A program made the translations under genes and the position numbers. This document shows positions 24,589 through 38,374 of a stretch of 64,000 bases of DNA, in pieces. The notes under the pieces are model-generated. The model saw nothing but the letters and a program-made list of their open reading frames with translations, did no database searches and had not been told where the DNA came from. Within the stretch, counting starts at the first letter, position 1, and the number at the start of each line of letters is the position of its first letter. Source of the stretch: Gonatopus flavifemur (Eukaryota; Arthropoda; Insecta; Hymenoptera; Dryinidae). The DNA is taken from positions 744,001 through 808,000 of the forward strand of contig JAFFJZ010000010.1 of the NCBI GenBank assembly GCA_018340375.1, read 5' to 3'.

Positions 24589-25216
24589 ACAAATGATATA
24601 TTCGTACACTGTGCATACGGAACATACATGTATGTGGTGTATATGTTGTGTTTTTTCTCATTGTTGTATTCCGATGCCAACGGATTGGTATTCAATTTTC
24701 ATACTTGGTTCATACTCGTAGATAATTATTCAGCTTTGATGTAATTACGGTGATTTTATTCGAGCGTCACTTCCATCGCTACTATAGGTCATGGCCGAGT
24801 CATCGATGTGTCCGCATAACCGCTTGCTATTATATGTACGCGTACTTTTGCGGCCATTGATAAAGATGGCGGTATCGGGAAATGCATTCTCATACGAACT
24901 TTGCCTCCTCGCTCGGTTATTAAACACTTTTGTTTATGTGTTACAGCATCGATGTATTATTACGTTCAGGTCTTGCGGACTTAATTATAATGGATGAGAG
25001 CGTAAAAATTCATTTGATGTATGCGTGAACGAGTTTTTTTTCTACGCATTTTTTGAAATTCCATTATGTTTCGCTGATATACGACAGTATATAGTCTCGT
25101 GGATTTAATCTCCCAAAACGAGGCTCTTCTTGTCAGAAACGAATAATTAACGTTCGTGGATGATTCATGTATATCAGAATTAGGATATTGATTTTAAGAA
25201 ATTCAAAGTATTAACA

Positions 25217-25815
25217 GGAGCACTACTCAACCACGGCAGAAAATCAGTTCGGTTTTAGGAAAAGTAGGGGAACGCGAGGAGCAATTTTAGCGCTCAGAAC
25301 AGTCGTAGAGAAGAGACTAGAGTTAAAAAAGTCTGTGTATATAGGTTGTGTAGATATACAAAAAGCATTCGATAATGTTCATTAGGAGAAAATGTTCACG
25401 ATTCTGAGAAAGGTAGGAATTAATTTCAAGGATAGGAGAATAATATATGAATTATATAAGAATCAAACCGCAATAATAGAAATAGAGGGTCAAAAAGGAG
25501 AAGCACAAATTAAAAGAGGGGTGAGACAAGGGTGCTCATTATAACCATTGATTTTCAATTTGTACATAGAAGAAGCGATGAACGAAACGAAGGCAAGTGC
25601 AATTGAAATTACAGATTCAGGGAGAAAATGTAAGCATGTTCAGATTTGCGAATGACATAGGTATATTAGCTAAGAGTAGTGCTAAGTTAGAAAATATTCT
25701 CAACACTATGAAAACAATATTACTAGAAAACTATTGTATGAATATAAATATCGACAAAACAAAATTCATGATTTGTACAACAGCGAAAACATCGAGAAGA
25801 CGAAAATCGAAATAG
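25217..25815 (+). pseudogene. Non-LTR retrotransposon (LINE) reverse-transcriptase fragment
   Basis: From about 25236 the frame reads AENQFGFRKSRGTRGAILAL, a CVDIQKAFDNVH block, a helix ending YELYKNQTA and GVRQGCSL*PLIFNLYIEEA, the standard order of LINE reverse-transcriptase motifs (QFGFRxGRGTRDAI, KAFDxV, RQGCxLSPxLFNLYI). Two in-frame stops interrupt it and the frame shifts near 25597, after which RFANDIGILAKSSAKLENIL continues to NIDKTKFMICTT. The catalytic FADD box has become FAND, so one of the two metal-binding aspartates is lost. Both the endonuclease end and the C-terminus are absent. It directly abuts the MITE remnant at 25816. Confidence 0.85.
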
Positions 25816-25942
25816 ATGCCCTATACAGCATTTCTTGAATGTCTATAGACATGCTGTATAGAGCGATGTTTTGAAAATATTCAAGTATTTTGGAGAAATC
25901 TTACACGAAAAGTTTGGCTAACGTCCTGGCGCTCGTATCTCC
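25816..25942. mobile_element. Hairpin MITE family, copy 4 (half element)
   Basis: CCCTATACAGCATTTCTTGA pairs with ATGCTGTATAGAGCGATGTT, the family hairpin. Only the right arm follows, ending GGCGCTCGTATCTCC before TTAA (25943-25946). The left arm is missing at the junction with the LINE fragment. Confidence 0.65.
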
Positions 25943-28020
25943 TTAATTAAGGGTAATGAATATTGCCAACGCGCTACCCTAATGGCATCACATACACTTA
26001 TTCAACACCGTGGTTTTCTAGTGTACTTGTGATTTTTTTGAAACAATGTTTCTCGCTCTGAATTTCCAATGTATCGTCAACGAAAGCTTTTCCAAACAAT
26101 ATTTCATGAAGATCAATCATTACGAGCTCTGAGAAATATGTATATTCTAGAGAGAACATTATTTGTTTTTCACCCGCGCATTTGACTGTTATCGACAAAA
26201 TATTTGATTAGCCGGAAAGACTAATTACTATGAGGCCAAGCAAATACAAAGCAAATGGTGATTCAGTATCGAAATTTTTCTTACCACGGTTTGCCAAGTT
26301 ATAGATTTATATTAAATATCTTTTATTTATATCGGCAAATACTTTCTATGGAGAAGATTAATGAATATTCATTTAATGAAAAAATATTATCGTATTATAC
26401 TGGATTCCAAAAATGAAGATTTCAAATTACATGATAAGAGAAAAGCAGCAACAATTTCAATTTCTCGTATTCATGGAAATTATTATCATGGCCTCTATTC
26501 GAGAGATTTCAACAAAAATATACCAACAAACTTATACAAAGTTTGGCAAGGAAAAAATATTTCAATGATGAAATCGATTATGATCATAACGATTCAAGAA
26601 GAAATTCACATAAAAAGATATCCCTATTTACTCTCAATTAATCATCAATAAGTTCACACAGAACTCAATATGTTCCAATTTATCGAATAAGAACGCTATT
26701 TCCCATAATGTTACGGAGAGTTATTGCATGCATCCGGAATACGAGTTTAATTAATTTCGTATCCCTATGCGCTATCTATCGTGGGAATTGGCACTGTGTA
26801 TACGCCCTTCGCTGCTTTGAAGATTCAAGTTTCAATGAAGACGTCGGGAAGCACTTGAATATAAAGTTATCGGAATAAAGATGTACCAATCAAATCTCAA
26901 GAAAATCAATGTCAAACAAAAACAAAACTCGCTATCATTCCTGATATTATTGTAATGTATTCTAAATCAATAATCCGATGCTGGAACACGACTTCGACGT
27001 GAAGAAGTAATTTTTTTTTACATAACGCGGAGAATGATAAATTCTGTGATTCCCATGACAGAGGCATGAAAAACAGAGTTTATTCATTGATGAGCATTTC
27101 AAAGAATAATAATATATAAAGGACATTAAAGAGATCATCCGCCAAATTATCTTACATGCAATGGAAGATCAATATACTAAAATTTTTTATGTGTTGGGCA
27201 AGTGATGAATTTTGTAGGAGATATCACTGAATATACTCAGCTGACTTTAATTACCCTCGAATCGACAAGAAGTTCAAGTGAATGTTATCCGTATGCATTG
27301 AACGTTATATGTTCCTTCGTCTGAGTTATGGCGATGACAAAAAGCCTGTACTTAACCCTTCAGTAGTAACAATCGCTGTGTTGACCGTCTGATATATTCA
27401 TGACTGTCTCTACTACGATCTGGTTTATTTTCTTTCGACTAATGTTCTCATTCGCAGCGAAGTGAGATTAAGAGTTTCGCGTCGAGTAGTTTGTACACGT
27501 CATCCTGTTGTTAATATGATATTATAGTTCTTTTTTTCAATTCTATATGAATGTTTAATGAGATTGACGGTCATCCTGAATCTTGTACTCTGAATATGTT
27601 GTTTCAAATATATTCCAATAAATACATATGGATCGAAATTATATTCCAATAATAAATGCACAACATCGTACATATATGATAATGCTTTCACATCGTCATA
27701 CATAAAAGTTCACTCATATCGATACATCACCTTCTAGAACTCTTGTATAATAGTCATCATTTCCTTGACCCTCTCTCTGTTTTTTGAATTTCCTCATTTG
27801 AATAAAAAAGTCTCCATGAAAGTGGTAATCTTCATACGAAAATTCCTCCGCATCAGGCGTTAATCTCCGTTATACTGTTTCCGGCCTTCAGAATTTCGTA
27901 GAGAATGAGGACCGGAGAAGAATACTATGCGTTATATATGACTTTCATCTATACAGTAGCAAACTGGATGTCATTTCCAGAAAGAAAAGCGGCCTTGCTC
28001 CAATTCTCTGCGTTTCTTTT

Positions 28021-28056
28021 TTCCTCTTCTTCTTCTTCTTCTCCTTCTGCTTCTTA
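28021..28056. repeat. TTC-rich microsatellite
   Basis: TTCCTCTTCTTCTTCTTCTT-type pyrimidine run. The surrounding open frame encodes only a serine stretch. Confidence 0.75.
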
Positions 28057-28634
28057 TACTCCTTCTCAAGCAAGACGATATGTGTATATGCGAGGCCAGA
28101 ACAAGATTAACGTCATCTAACACTTTTATTTATTCCGAGTCAGTGGTCTTCGTCTAACCCAAATTTCTTTGAACGAATCAATACATTTTTTTATTTAAGA
28201 GATATACGATATTCATACGCAAACCTATGGAACGATAAATGAAAGAGATCTGCATGAGACTAAATAATTAATAAGATGAATTTTATTTCCGAGGAGAAAA
28301 TATTCAGAGTAACTGAATTTTCACAATCAAAACTTTATATAATTGAAAAAATTCGTAGTATAAATATTCCAAAAAATACACACGATTACAAAACTCCAAG
28401 TTAAATTCGCTGTGAGTGATACACTAATTTGCATATCAAAGGAACATCGTGCATATAAAAGTCACTTTAACGACACAATGATCGAACTGCAGACAATCAC
28501 AATTCCACTAAACCATAATGAAGCTCGTGAAATATACGACCCTTTATACTTGACCACTATCAGTCACAGTTTTTTTTCTCTGCATAAAACTGAAAACCTC
28601 TAACACTATCCTAGATGTTCAAATGAGTATCATA

Positions 28635-29078
28635 CACTGAGAAAACAGATATCTTGAAAAATACCATAATTTATGGATTCTTGGCGTTGCTCTGGTGAAA
28701 ATGAAGCGTTGAAGTGCAACGAAAGCGTAACGAAAATGCAAGCGAAGAGTCATCTAAGCGTAACAAAGAGTCACGTAAGCGTAATTTAAGAGGGAATTGA
28801 TACATTTTCACGTTTTATTTGTTTCAATATCCGCTTCCTCCACTTTTGGATTTTCACCAGGGTGGTCTGACCTGACTCAAAATATTTACGTGAACGAACG
28901 TCTAAAAGTCCCATAATTTCTTGGACTTTTATAAAGAAGTATGGTACCTTCCTCATGAAAGTCCCAGCCATTATGGTACTTTCAGAGGTATCTTTACGTA
29001 AATATTTCGACTCAGTTTAGACCAACGCCAAAAATCCAGAAATTATGGTATTTTTCAAGATAACCTTTTCTCCGTGTA
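28635..29078. mobile_element. MITE with 55 bp inverted ends and internal AAGCGTAAC array
   Basis: The left end CACTGAGAAAACAGATATCT with TTGAAAAATACCATAATTTA is mirrored at the right by AATTATGGTATTTTTCAAGA and CTTTTCTCCGTGTA. A second inner pair, GACTCAAAATATTTACGTGA and ACGTAAATATTTCGACTCAG, shows the arms were longer. The left arm is split at about 28705-28795 by short direct repeats of AAGCGTAAC alternating with GAAGAGTCA-like units. Non-coding. Confidence 0.72.
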
Positions 29079-29605
29079 ATAGAAAATAGTAACAGATTCA
29101 ACACTGTTTCTTCTATGTAATGCGAGCATAAGTCTCATTATTTGTAACAACTTACAGCCATAATACTCTCATACCCACAATCTGAAACTTCGAATTTGAG
29201 ATGTGAACAAACATTTGAGAAGATTTGGCAAATATTCAAAAATCACGTAACGTACACACTTAGGTTGATATTTAGAAGAATTGAGATACGGATTTTAAGA
29301 TACTCAGCAACTCATCAGATACGAATCATCTATTCTTTGATGCATTTATGTACTTCTCGTGCTTGATGGACATCGCCCGAGTAACGTATGGTTATCTTTT
29401 TCTCCTCAACCCAGACGGTATACGAGAACTGCAATCTGCACACTGTAGAATATATTCGTTCGATTCGAATGTGTTCCATTAACTTCGAGAGGTTACATCT
29501 CAATTTCATATGTTGGATCGCATACGCTGAGAGAAATTTGGCGCTTCCTCTATACTTGAGGTTTACTGGCTGCGCGTTTTAGCCTGTTAGCGCATGTGCG
29601 TGACA

Positions 29606-29668
29606 TCGGAGTAGCAGCTACTCCGATCAGTGTACATTGTGCGCAATGCGGAGTAGCTCCTACTCCGA
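29606..29668. repeat. Pair of GGAGTAGC palindromes
   Basis: ATCGGAGTAGCAGCTACTCC is followed 20 bp later by CGGAGTAGCTCCTACTCCG, and GGAGCTACTCC recurs at about 29729. The surrounding 29570-29770 is GC-richer than its neighbours. Could be a cluster of paired half-sites for a DNA-binding protein or a transposon subterminal region. Confidence 0.5.
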
Positions 29669-30286
29669 TAAAAAGTATAGCTTATACGCGGAAGATTTGG
29701 GGTAGCAATGGGGCAGGTAAAACGCAGGAGCTACTCCGTTTCAGCGCGTAGACCGTCCTCACAGATGCCGCCCCTTATATGGCAGCAAAAATCAATTTTT
29801 CACGGAAATATTTATTACCAAAAAATGTTGTTTCAATGCTTAGAATATTATTCTCCTAAAAATTATTTTTGAATTATTAAAATTGAAGAATATTTTTTTC
29901 GAGCCGATTGCCGCCCTTGCGCCGTGGCACCGTTGGCACAAGTCATAGTCCGCTCCTGATTATTGTTATTAATTCTTGTCACATCCGTGATTAAATCTTG
30001 ATAGCCATTGAACAAGATAATGTCTCGATTACAAATTGCCATCGAAGAAGAAAAAACAAATTCTCAAGTGATTCCTCAATTTCAATCCTCGAGTGATTCG
30101 ATTCGAATTTCATTTGGGAGTCGATCGATGGAATGTTTTACACCTGGATATTATTTTCCTCGTACCGATGACATATAACGAAAAAAGATAAAGTACCCTT
30201 CAAAGAACAGAATTCACTCTGACACTATTTTATAGAATTTGAATTTGCAGAAAACATTTTATTGAAGGCATGTTATCGTTAACCTT

Positions 30287-30438
30287 AATAGAAATGCTGT
30301 AGTCATTGACGGGTTTTGTAACGCTTGACTAGCCAAAAACTGCAAGTGCCTCGCAGGGTTTTGGTAAGGTACTTGTAAGTGTCTAGTATCTGGCTAGTTG
30401 CGCGTTACAAAACTTGCCAGTGACTAAAGCATTTCTAC
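30287..30438. mobile_element. Palindromic MITE
   Basis: AATAGAAATGCTGTAGTCAT with TGACGGGTTTTGTAACGC and TTGACTAGCC at the left is mirrored by GGCTAGTTGCGCGTTACAAA and CAGTGACTAAAGCATTTCTA at the right, arms of about 47 bp. Non-coding, with a loop of about 55 bp. Confidence 0.75.
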
Positions 30439-33072
30439 TTGAGAAACTCGTGAATGACTCGGATGATCTGTGAGGGACCGTGTATCATTATCTTCTCCTT
30501 TCATCTTTCTGAAGCAGTCATACTCGATTGCGAAAAAATGTTGCCGGAAATGCACTGCTCGTATCACTAGGAAGTTGTTGAAAATCATTCGGGTTAAAAG
30601 AGACAATGAACTCCCGAAAGGATACGAAAAATCAAACCGAGCGTATAAAACGTACAATCTATAAAAACAATTTGATATATACGCTCCATTTCACTCCACA
30701 ACATCAAGAAAGCATCATGCATACTTACGTTTTGGTTGAATAACTTGTACTCTACTTGACAATTCGAACATTAAACAATTCTCAAACCATTCGTAAAGTA
30801 CCTTAACGAAAGAACGAGCTGTTGGTTGATCAGAAGTGTATTGAGAAACCAAAAGAAAATCGTTTAAGATTCCCGCTGTGAGAAGCTATATTAGCATTAC
30901 AACGTTCTTTCAATATTCTCAAATTTCAACGTTTCAAAATTTCCATATCAAATTATACATCTCCTCTGTGAAAACAATGTTGAAAGTTGTGTTTCGTTGA
31001 CCGCAAGTGACCGAGGATCACATTCCGTGGTTAGGTTTCAAATGTCTTGAGAATAGAAGAAAAGAGCTGATGTATGCAACTCTACATCTCATGGTACAAA
31101 CAAGTATATCCTTCCTACGGTCGTTTGTTCATTGAGGTCAATGTCGAACATTGATGATTTTTTTATTCATGAAATATCAAAGGAGATCAATGATGATGAG
31201 TGTACAAAAACAAACAAGATGAAAACAAATCTAACAGAACAGACACCGAATTTCTCATTATATCTCATGATAAACGGTGAAGAATTTCTTTGTTACCGTA
31301 GATTTTTTTCTCGTGTATTTGAATTTCATTCTTCAAAGCTAAATGATGAGGGATGAGGATGATGCATTACCAAGATTATCTAATATTTTACAATTCAATG
31401 AGCGCTGATACTCGTCACGAGCATAAATGCAATGGTAGCACGACGGGTCACCTAAAGTATAATGTTTCTAGCACTGAGTGACATCAGGAACATGGTTGTG
31501 GAATATCGGATCGGGAACTGTATGCAAAATACGTAGTTAAGATCTTTCTGGATATCTGCCATAACCTAGATAGTGCAAATTTACATCCGCGTTTCTGGAA
31601 GGTACTAAAACTTTTGAATATTTGTCATGAATACATTCCAAGATTCAATATCTACGGATTTCACAGATGTTCGACAATTTGAAGTTCATTCAAAACTCTT
31701 AAAACTTCCAATCGCTTCCTTTTCGTATAAGAAAAATCAGGTTTCCTGACCTTGTTTTTTACTTCAACACCCAATGAGAACGAAAAACCTGAAGTGGAGG
31801 CATTAAAGAGACACTATATTGTCAATTGGTGGTATATGCTATTACAAGCCGTTCTCCAATTTTGAGCCTTGATTGTAGGAACTATTGGGCTGTGGCTTAA
31901 ATGATGTTATCTTTCCAGAGTTGCACTATGCCTGGTAACCTAGGCTCGGCTCATCTTGGTAAGCCTTGCGGCAACAGTTAAATTATTTGTTTATCCAAAT
32001 ATCAACCACAGAACCTGTGCAGTTACAGCTACGATTTCTTACTGTGGTGGCTAAAAGATAGTTACATCTACAATTATTTCAGCTTTGTGCTCGCAAAAAG
32101 TGATGAAAAAGGGTGCTAAAATAGTGAGTAGCTGCCACCAGTGTCGCCAGGATTCAACGGAATCACCCCCTCCAACACACTCCACAAAATCAAATTTCTT
32201 TTGTCGGAGGTTTCACTCTGTGTTTGTGATTTCTATATAGATGAATTTGATGCAAGGGGTCATCTGGTTGCATCCAGCATCAGAGGCTGCCAAAGCTATT
32301 TCCTTTCTTTCCGTGTATCTTCTCACTTTTCATTCCCATATATTTAAGATCTCAAAAATCCTGTGGATCTTCAACATTTCAAAGATTGGACATTTCAAAA
32401 TATAAATGCAATAAACATCAAAAGTTGGCATGAAATTGAAAGAAAAACATATTTCACCGAACCCAAAGATTTTTTAGAACATAAAATGATAAAGTATTAT
32501 ATATTTACAAAAAGTATCGTGCGTCGTACGCGGGAAAGAGATTGAGAAGAAAATCATATCTATTTATAATATTCGAATGAGAGAATCAGAATGAATCCAA
32601 ACTTTTTATAATTGAATGAAAATTAATAACGTATATAAGAACGTGCCGTACGTATCAAGGCTGTATTTTGTATTTCTCATGGACTAATAAACGAAATGGA
32701 TTTCATATACGGCTACCAATATTCCGCACGACTAAACTTTCATATTCGATATACGTAACTGACGTGAAAGAAGCTACGTCTCGAAGAAATATACAAACTA
32801 TATCACGAGAAGTGACAGTTCCATCTCTTTTACTTTCAACTCTGAAGCTGCTCCTCCGTTTGGAAAGATATTAAATCTCATTGGTACGGCTTACTATTTT
32901 GTGGACTCTTCTTTTATTTTTGATAGGTCGTTTCGGGTATGAATTTCAAAATTGGTTGCTACATGGAGAGAAATTCAGAGTTTAATTTACTATGAGATAA
33001 TCGGAATGGAGGAAAATACTAACTTTATGATAAAATTTGCTATAAAACATTGTAAATTTCATCAGACTTCTA

Positions 33073-33366
33073 CACTGAGAACCCAGTTCCTTAAACTTGA
33101 AGAAAATTTCTCTGCCTCCATTCTGATGAATCTTGTTTCAGATAGAAAAAATAATTCATTTCCATTTCAAAAATTTTCTATTGAATTGAAATCACATCCT
33201 CCGAATTCAAGAAGGAATATGTTTCTGTTCCAATTTGAGAATTGTTCGTTTCAATCTGATGAAAACTTTTTCCATTCAACTGAATTTTTTCAATTGAAAA
33301 AAAAGGTTTATTAGAATGAGGACGAAGAAAAGTTCCTTTCAGTCTGAAAAAATTGGATTTTCAGTG
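33073..33366. mobile_element. MITE with CACTGAGAA ends
   Basis: CACTGAGAACCCAGTTCCTT at the left and TTTTCAGTGTA at the right, flanked by TA. The left end resembles 51201 (AACTGAGAACGCCATTCCTT). The interior is A/T-rich; the frame crossing it (32952-33314) looks like chance. Confidence 0.45.
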
Positions 33367-33460
33367 TATTGTGATGCCATAATAAATTTCGCTCGGTTAC
33401 AAAGGCACCATAGTAACTTTAACTCTAAATTGATCTCCGCCCTGTTGGAACATGTGTCAG

Positions 33461-33650
33461 TTACATACCAATGATATAACGAGGGCATCCAAGTGTCCGC
33501 TTCAAACACGTTCCAGTCAAACCATATCAGTCAAATCATACAGCTTCATACATAATTTCTGTAGCACACGTATATCAAAAATCCTGTGTTGTAACTGCTC
33601 CCTGTTTGAAGCGGACATTTGGATGCTTTTGTTATATCATTGGTATATAA
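33461..33650. mobile_element. Palindromic MITE
   Basis: TACCAATGATATAACGAGGG with CATCCAAGTGTCCGCTTCAA at the left is mirrored by TTGAAGCGGACATTTGGATG and TTATATCATTGGTA at the right, arms of about 45 bp with few mismatches. About 190 bp in all, no coding capacity. Confidence 0.75.
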
Positions 33651-36600
33651 AAGGCTTGGTTACATTATTCGTGTGTTCGATTCTAATAGGGCGTGAACGT
33701 TTACAAAAATATTAAGCTATGAAAAACTGAATACACTTCTAAAATGTATGAACCATTAAAGATAAATCGTCTGAAACAATTGTTAATCACAATCTTGGAA
33801 AATAATCTGAATTTATGCTGGAAAGCGAAACACGTGAGCTATTTACGAGCTTATAAGTTCTGGTTCTCCATCATTCTACCTTCAGAATGTTTTCTCCAAT
33901 CCATCTTGCTGTTTTTATTCACCCCATTCAGCGGATCCAAGTCAATTCTCTATTCTTAAAATGTTACGCTGTATAATTTATTTCCACTAGTTTTGTTTTT
34001 CTTTTGTAACTTCTCGTAAATGTCTTCCGAATTCTGAGAAAATATTCCTTACCCCACTATCATGATTCGACAAGAGAAAAATATATCTTCTGAAACATAA
34101 TGAGATTCAATTGAATCCCAACGAATTCACCCCGAAACAAAAACCTACCGAATTCGTCCGCTGAAATCTAATAAAATCTGATTAGGTCTCGTTAGATCTA
34201 TGTTTTTTCTTGTGCGATTACGTTGTTAGGAACGAAAAAAAAGAACACCATAAACTCTAGTCTCTCGAAAACGGGAACGAAAAGAATGTTTGTTTGATGA
34301 ATTAATCAATAAAGTTGTACGCTCTCCAAACTAACATTCTCCCTGTTGTTCGCGTTTTTGTTTGCATATGTATTCGATCATTAATGATAACAACAAATTG
34401 AACTATAAAATTCGAATGTTGATGCGCGTAAAGCGGGAACAATTTATGAAACAAAACAAAAACAAATAGTGACATCTCAATCTCTTCCATAATATATGAT
34501 AATGAATGATGAATATTCTGCAACATTTCTGCATCTTGTCTGTTTTATATGCATGAGATAATGTATGCTTGATCGACTAATATTGTACATACCGATGAAA
34601 TGAGTATAGTAACAAATGCGATTATCCTCCAAAGGCAGTGATGAAACGACATGGCTTGAATTTTGATTTCGTTCAGTCCATGGTGTACTTAACTTAAATA
34701 TATTTGTTTCTCAATTCATTCCAAACTGGAGAAAGATTTAAAAAATCAGTTTCACATTTGAAAATCCTCCTGTGAAAAAAACTTTATGAATATATTTGTG
34801 GAATATCATAATCAATGTCTCACAAGTATTGGAATCCCATGACAGAAATTGAAATTATGAATTTTATTAAATGTCATGTGGGAATACAAATTTGACAAAA
34901 AATTTTTGCAACAGTATAAAACTCATATCTTTGAAAGAATGCGAAGCTCCGGAGAATGTTCAATGAACGCGAATCAAGGAAACAGATGTTCTAAAGTTCA
35001 ATTGACCTTTATCGAACAAATATCAGTTTTAGATGAATCTAAAATTAAGCAACGAAGCTTGTGTTCTCTAAGAGATGTTTCACGACTGAAGATAATCAAA
35101 TCCACGTTAGTAGTTTTTTCATTGATTCCATCAATGTTTCAAATTAAAATACACCCAATGGAGGCTATAAAAAGTGAATAGGAGAATTTCAAGAATCCAT
35201 CCCAATCCCTAACAATACTGATGAAAATCCACTGATAGACCTTTAAAATACTCCGAAAATTCGGTTGATGTTTTACTATAAAATGATTTGAACTGTTTCA
35301 ATGTAGAAAACTTCATGATATTTTTATGAAGTTTAGGGCACATTTGTTTATACAAAGCGAATTACGCCTGTGTATCGGTTTCCATCTAAAATGCCACAAT
35401 TTTTAATTTTTTTGTAATATTGTCAGAATTTGATGAGGAAATATCACTTTAATCGATTATTCCGTCAGATTAACCCTCAAAGTAGTGAAATAACTGCATT
35501 ATCATTCTTGTAGAGGAATATATTCGTTATTTGACCGAAAATCCTATGCCTCCATATCAATGTCCATTACTACACTGTAAAAATGTAAAAAATAATCGGA
35601 ATTTTCCTATACGCAGCAACCGGAAAACTCCGATCATGCGATAGAAAATCAATTTCCAATAAATGTGTATAAAATTTCCCATAGATTTAACTAAAAATTC
35701 CAAACTTTTTTGGATTTTTGGATTTGTGAAACACGGAGAATTCCTAACGCATGTATCGATACTCACATTCTGATACGTCGTATCCCACTTTTAGAAAATT
35801 CTCCAAGAAACGGTGCCAACAAGTGCACAGGATGTCTATGATATCATTTATGGAGAGAAATGAATCTCTCAAATTTGGTGGGATGTGACGTATTAGAACG
35901 TGGGTATCTATATATGTGTTGATTAGTTCCGAACATTAATGTGAAGTTTCCCAAAGAAAGTTTTTACATTGTATACACCCATCTTATTTGTACCAAATTA
36001 CAATTACACGATGAATTCAGTTCGATTTGATTGAACCCTCTGGTAGCTGTTTCAGTGACGAAATCTGACCAAAATATATGATTATAGAGAACGAACTCCC
36101 GAGTTGATGGGTTTATCGTTCCTGCTAGTATACGACAATACATATACAACGACATTCTTGTAATAGCGTACTATTCGATGACAAATTCATGAGAGCGTAT
36201 GGATTCACGCCACACTGCTTCGCGGTTAGGTATGAGATGATGTGGTGTCACGTACCAGCGAACATGTTAATTTGCCAACGTAAATTGTTTCATTGGATTA
36301 CTTATATACTTCAAAAATTCGGTTGTCCTTCATTTAACGTTCGATCCTCACTTGCAGTTATTTTTTTCACTCAAATCTAGCTTAATTTCCAACTTTGCTG
36401 AATATTTTCGCAAGAAAATACATCCTTGAATCAGGGAACAGATTCGCAAAATCAAACTTACAAGTGTTTTTCGCATGAGTTCATTGCTTGGAGCGTTTCA
36501 AAATTCGTTCCGAATAAATAAAGGAAAATTATTTATTTTGTAATTCACTTCAGAAAATCTTCTGTTCGTTCACATAAAATTGATCTCCAGATATTCACAA

Positions 36601-37823
36601 TATTGAATGTGTCAATGTATTGATTTTTCTCATTCTAACGGATCTCCCTGTTCAAATATTTATTTTCCTAGATTGTTCAACATTCATGAACGTTTCATCA
36701 ATTGAGATTTGCATACGAGAATACATGTTGAATTCTATTTCACCGATTTTATTCAGCGGAGTAACTAATCCGCTAATAATAGCCATCAATGATTTTTGTT
36801 ATTCATTTGCTTCATCATCAATCGAAATATGTATTTTTTGTGGGATTTCACGTATGTTTTTGCTCATATTGAATAATTACAGTGGAAATGAAAATACATA
36901 CCAGAATAAAGTGGTGGAAATCTCAATTCAAGTGGAATTAAAACGATTTTGACTCTGACGATCGTGTTGCTTATTAACATATACGCGTCATTTCATCCTT
37001 ACGTTCTGCTCTAATCTTTCTTGTCCTTCCGTTGAGAAAGGAATGAATTCCATGATAGAACATAATTTATGGGATTTCATCAAGTCAATGAATCAATGCT
37101 GTAGAAAATGCTTCAATGCTAGTCCCGTCGTTTCCGTGGATTACTATTTGAACGAGACACATGAGATGGGAAGGACAAGAACTTCGTCACGAGAATATCT
37201 TTTTAACACCCAGTTATTCAACTAACTTTTCATATTCACCGTACTTGAATTTCGGATAGGCATCTCGGAAATGTACTTCAAAAATATTAGTCTATTATTT
37301 TCCAGCAAATAATATATCACGTATCCATGTAGAAAAACAACATTGCTTGAGACTGTTTGAAATTGTTTGTTTCTCATACTGTAAAAACTACGAAGTGTTT
37401 TACGTCTTTTCCGCTAGAAAGCCCATTACGAGCACGCCCAATGAAACCTGTATGGGAATTTGTTGCTAATTTGTAACACCAATATGGAATTTGTTGCTAT
37501 TTTATTTATTGGTGAAATTTGAATTGAGCTAGCGAAAGTATTCCGCTGGAAAGCCCATCATACCTCTGGGTCTGAAACCACATGTAATATACATAGAAAG
37601 TTGTTCCATTTTTGCTGCTAATCAGTCACCACAGAAACAATGATGTTACTCTGGTTTTTTCGGAAAAAATATAAATTATGCTATCGAAGACTTTTCGCAG
37701 CGGATCGAAAAGTGATGAATTCAATACAACACCTGATCGTTAGTCTGGTATGGTTGTTGGTCTTGTATGATTGAAAACTTTTGTTTCTAAAGCGTTTCCA
37801 GGAATACGGGAATTATTGGTAAC

Positions 37824-37840
37824 GGGGGGGGGGGGGGGGG
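37824..37840. repeat. G17 homopolymer
   Basis: Seventeen consecutive G within the foldback element's left-arm insertion. Length could be polymorphic or misassembled. Confidence 0.8.
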
Positions 37841-38374
37841 TTCGTCTTCCAACTTCGGATTCAGAGATTCTGCCATGGAAGTTGTAAAACGAAAATCAGT
37901 CCTTATGGGAGTTCGGAAACATTTTGGAAATAACCAGCAGAATGAAGCTTCGTTGTCATTGCGAATTCTATTGTCTCCGTGAAGATATCCCATTGCTACA
38001 CGATGCTGAAGGAAGCCCGAGAAAGTAGCCAGATTTTTGTATTCATAAATAGGAATTTCGAATTGATATTACCACGTCTTGTTGCGGCCCTGTACTCGGG
38101 CTACATTTTCGGACTGACTTCAGCATTGTATTGCTACGGGATTTTTTGATACACTATCATGGGGCCTGCACGATCAGGATCCTGTCTACTGCAAATAGTG
38201 ATAGATTCGCTGACTTATGGGATATTTTTGAACGTCTGAGTCCCGAGCAGCGAAACATGTCTCCCACAATACCGGAACAGCAAAATCAGAGTCGAAGAGT
38301 CGCGGTTTCGTTGATATTTTCTTCAATAATTGATTGGGGCGAGCTTGTTCGGGGTATCAATTCGAACACGCGAT

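Noticed and set aside
32952..33314. 120-codon plus-strand frame
   Set aside because: Phe/Ser/Asn-rich chance frame spanning a MITE boundary.
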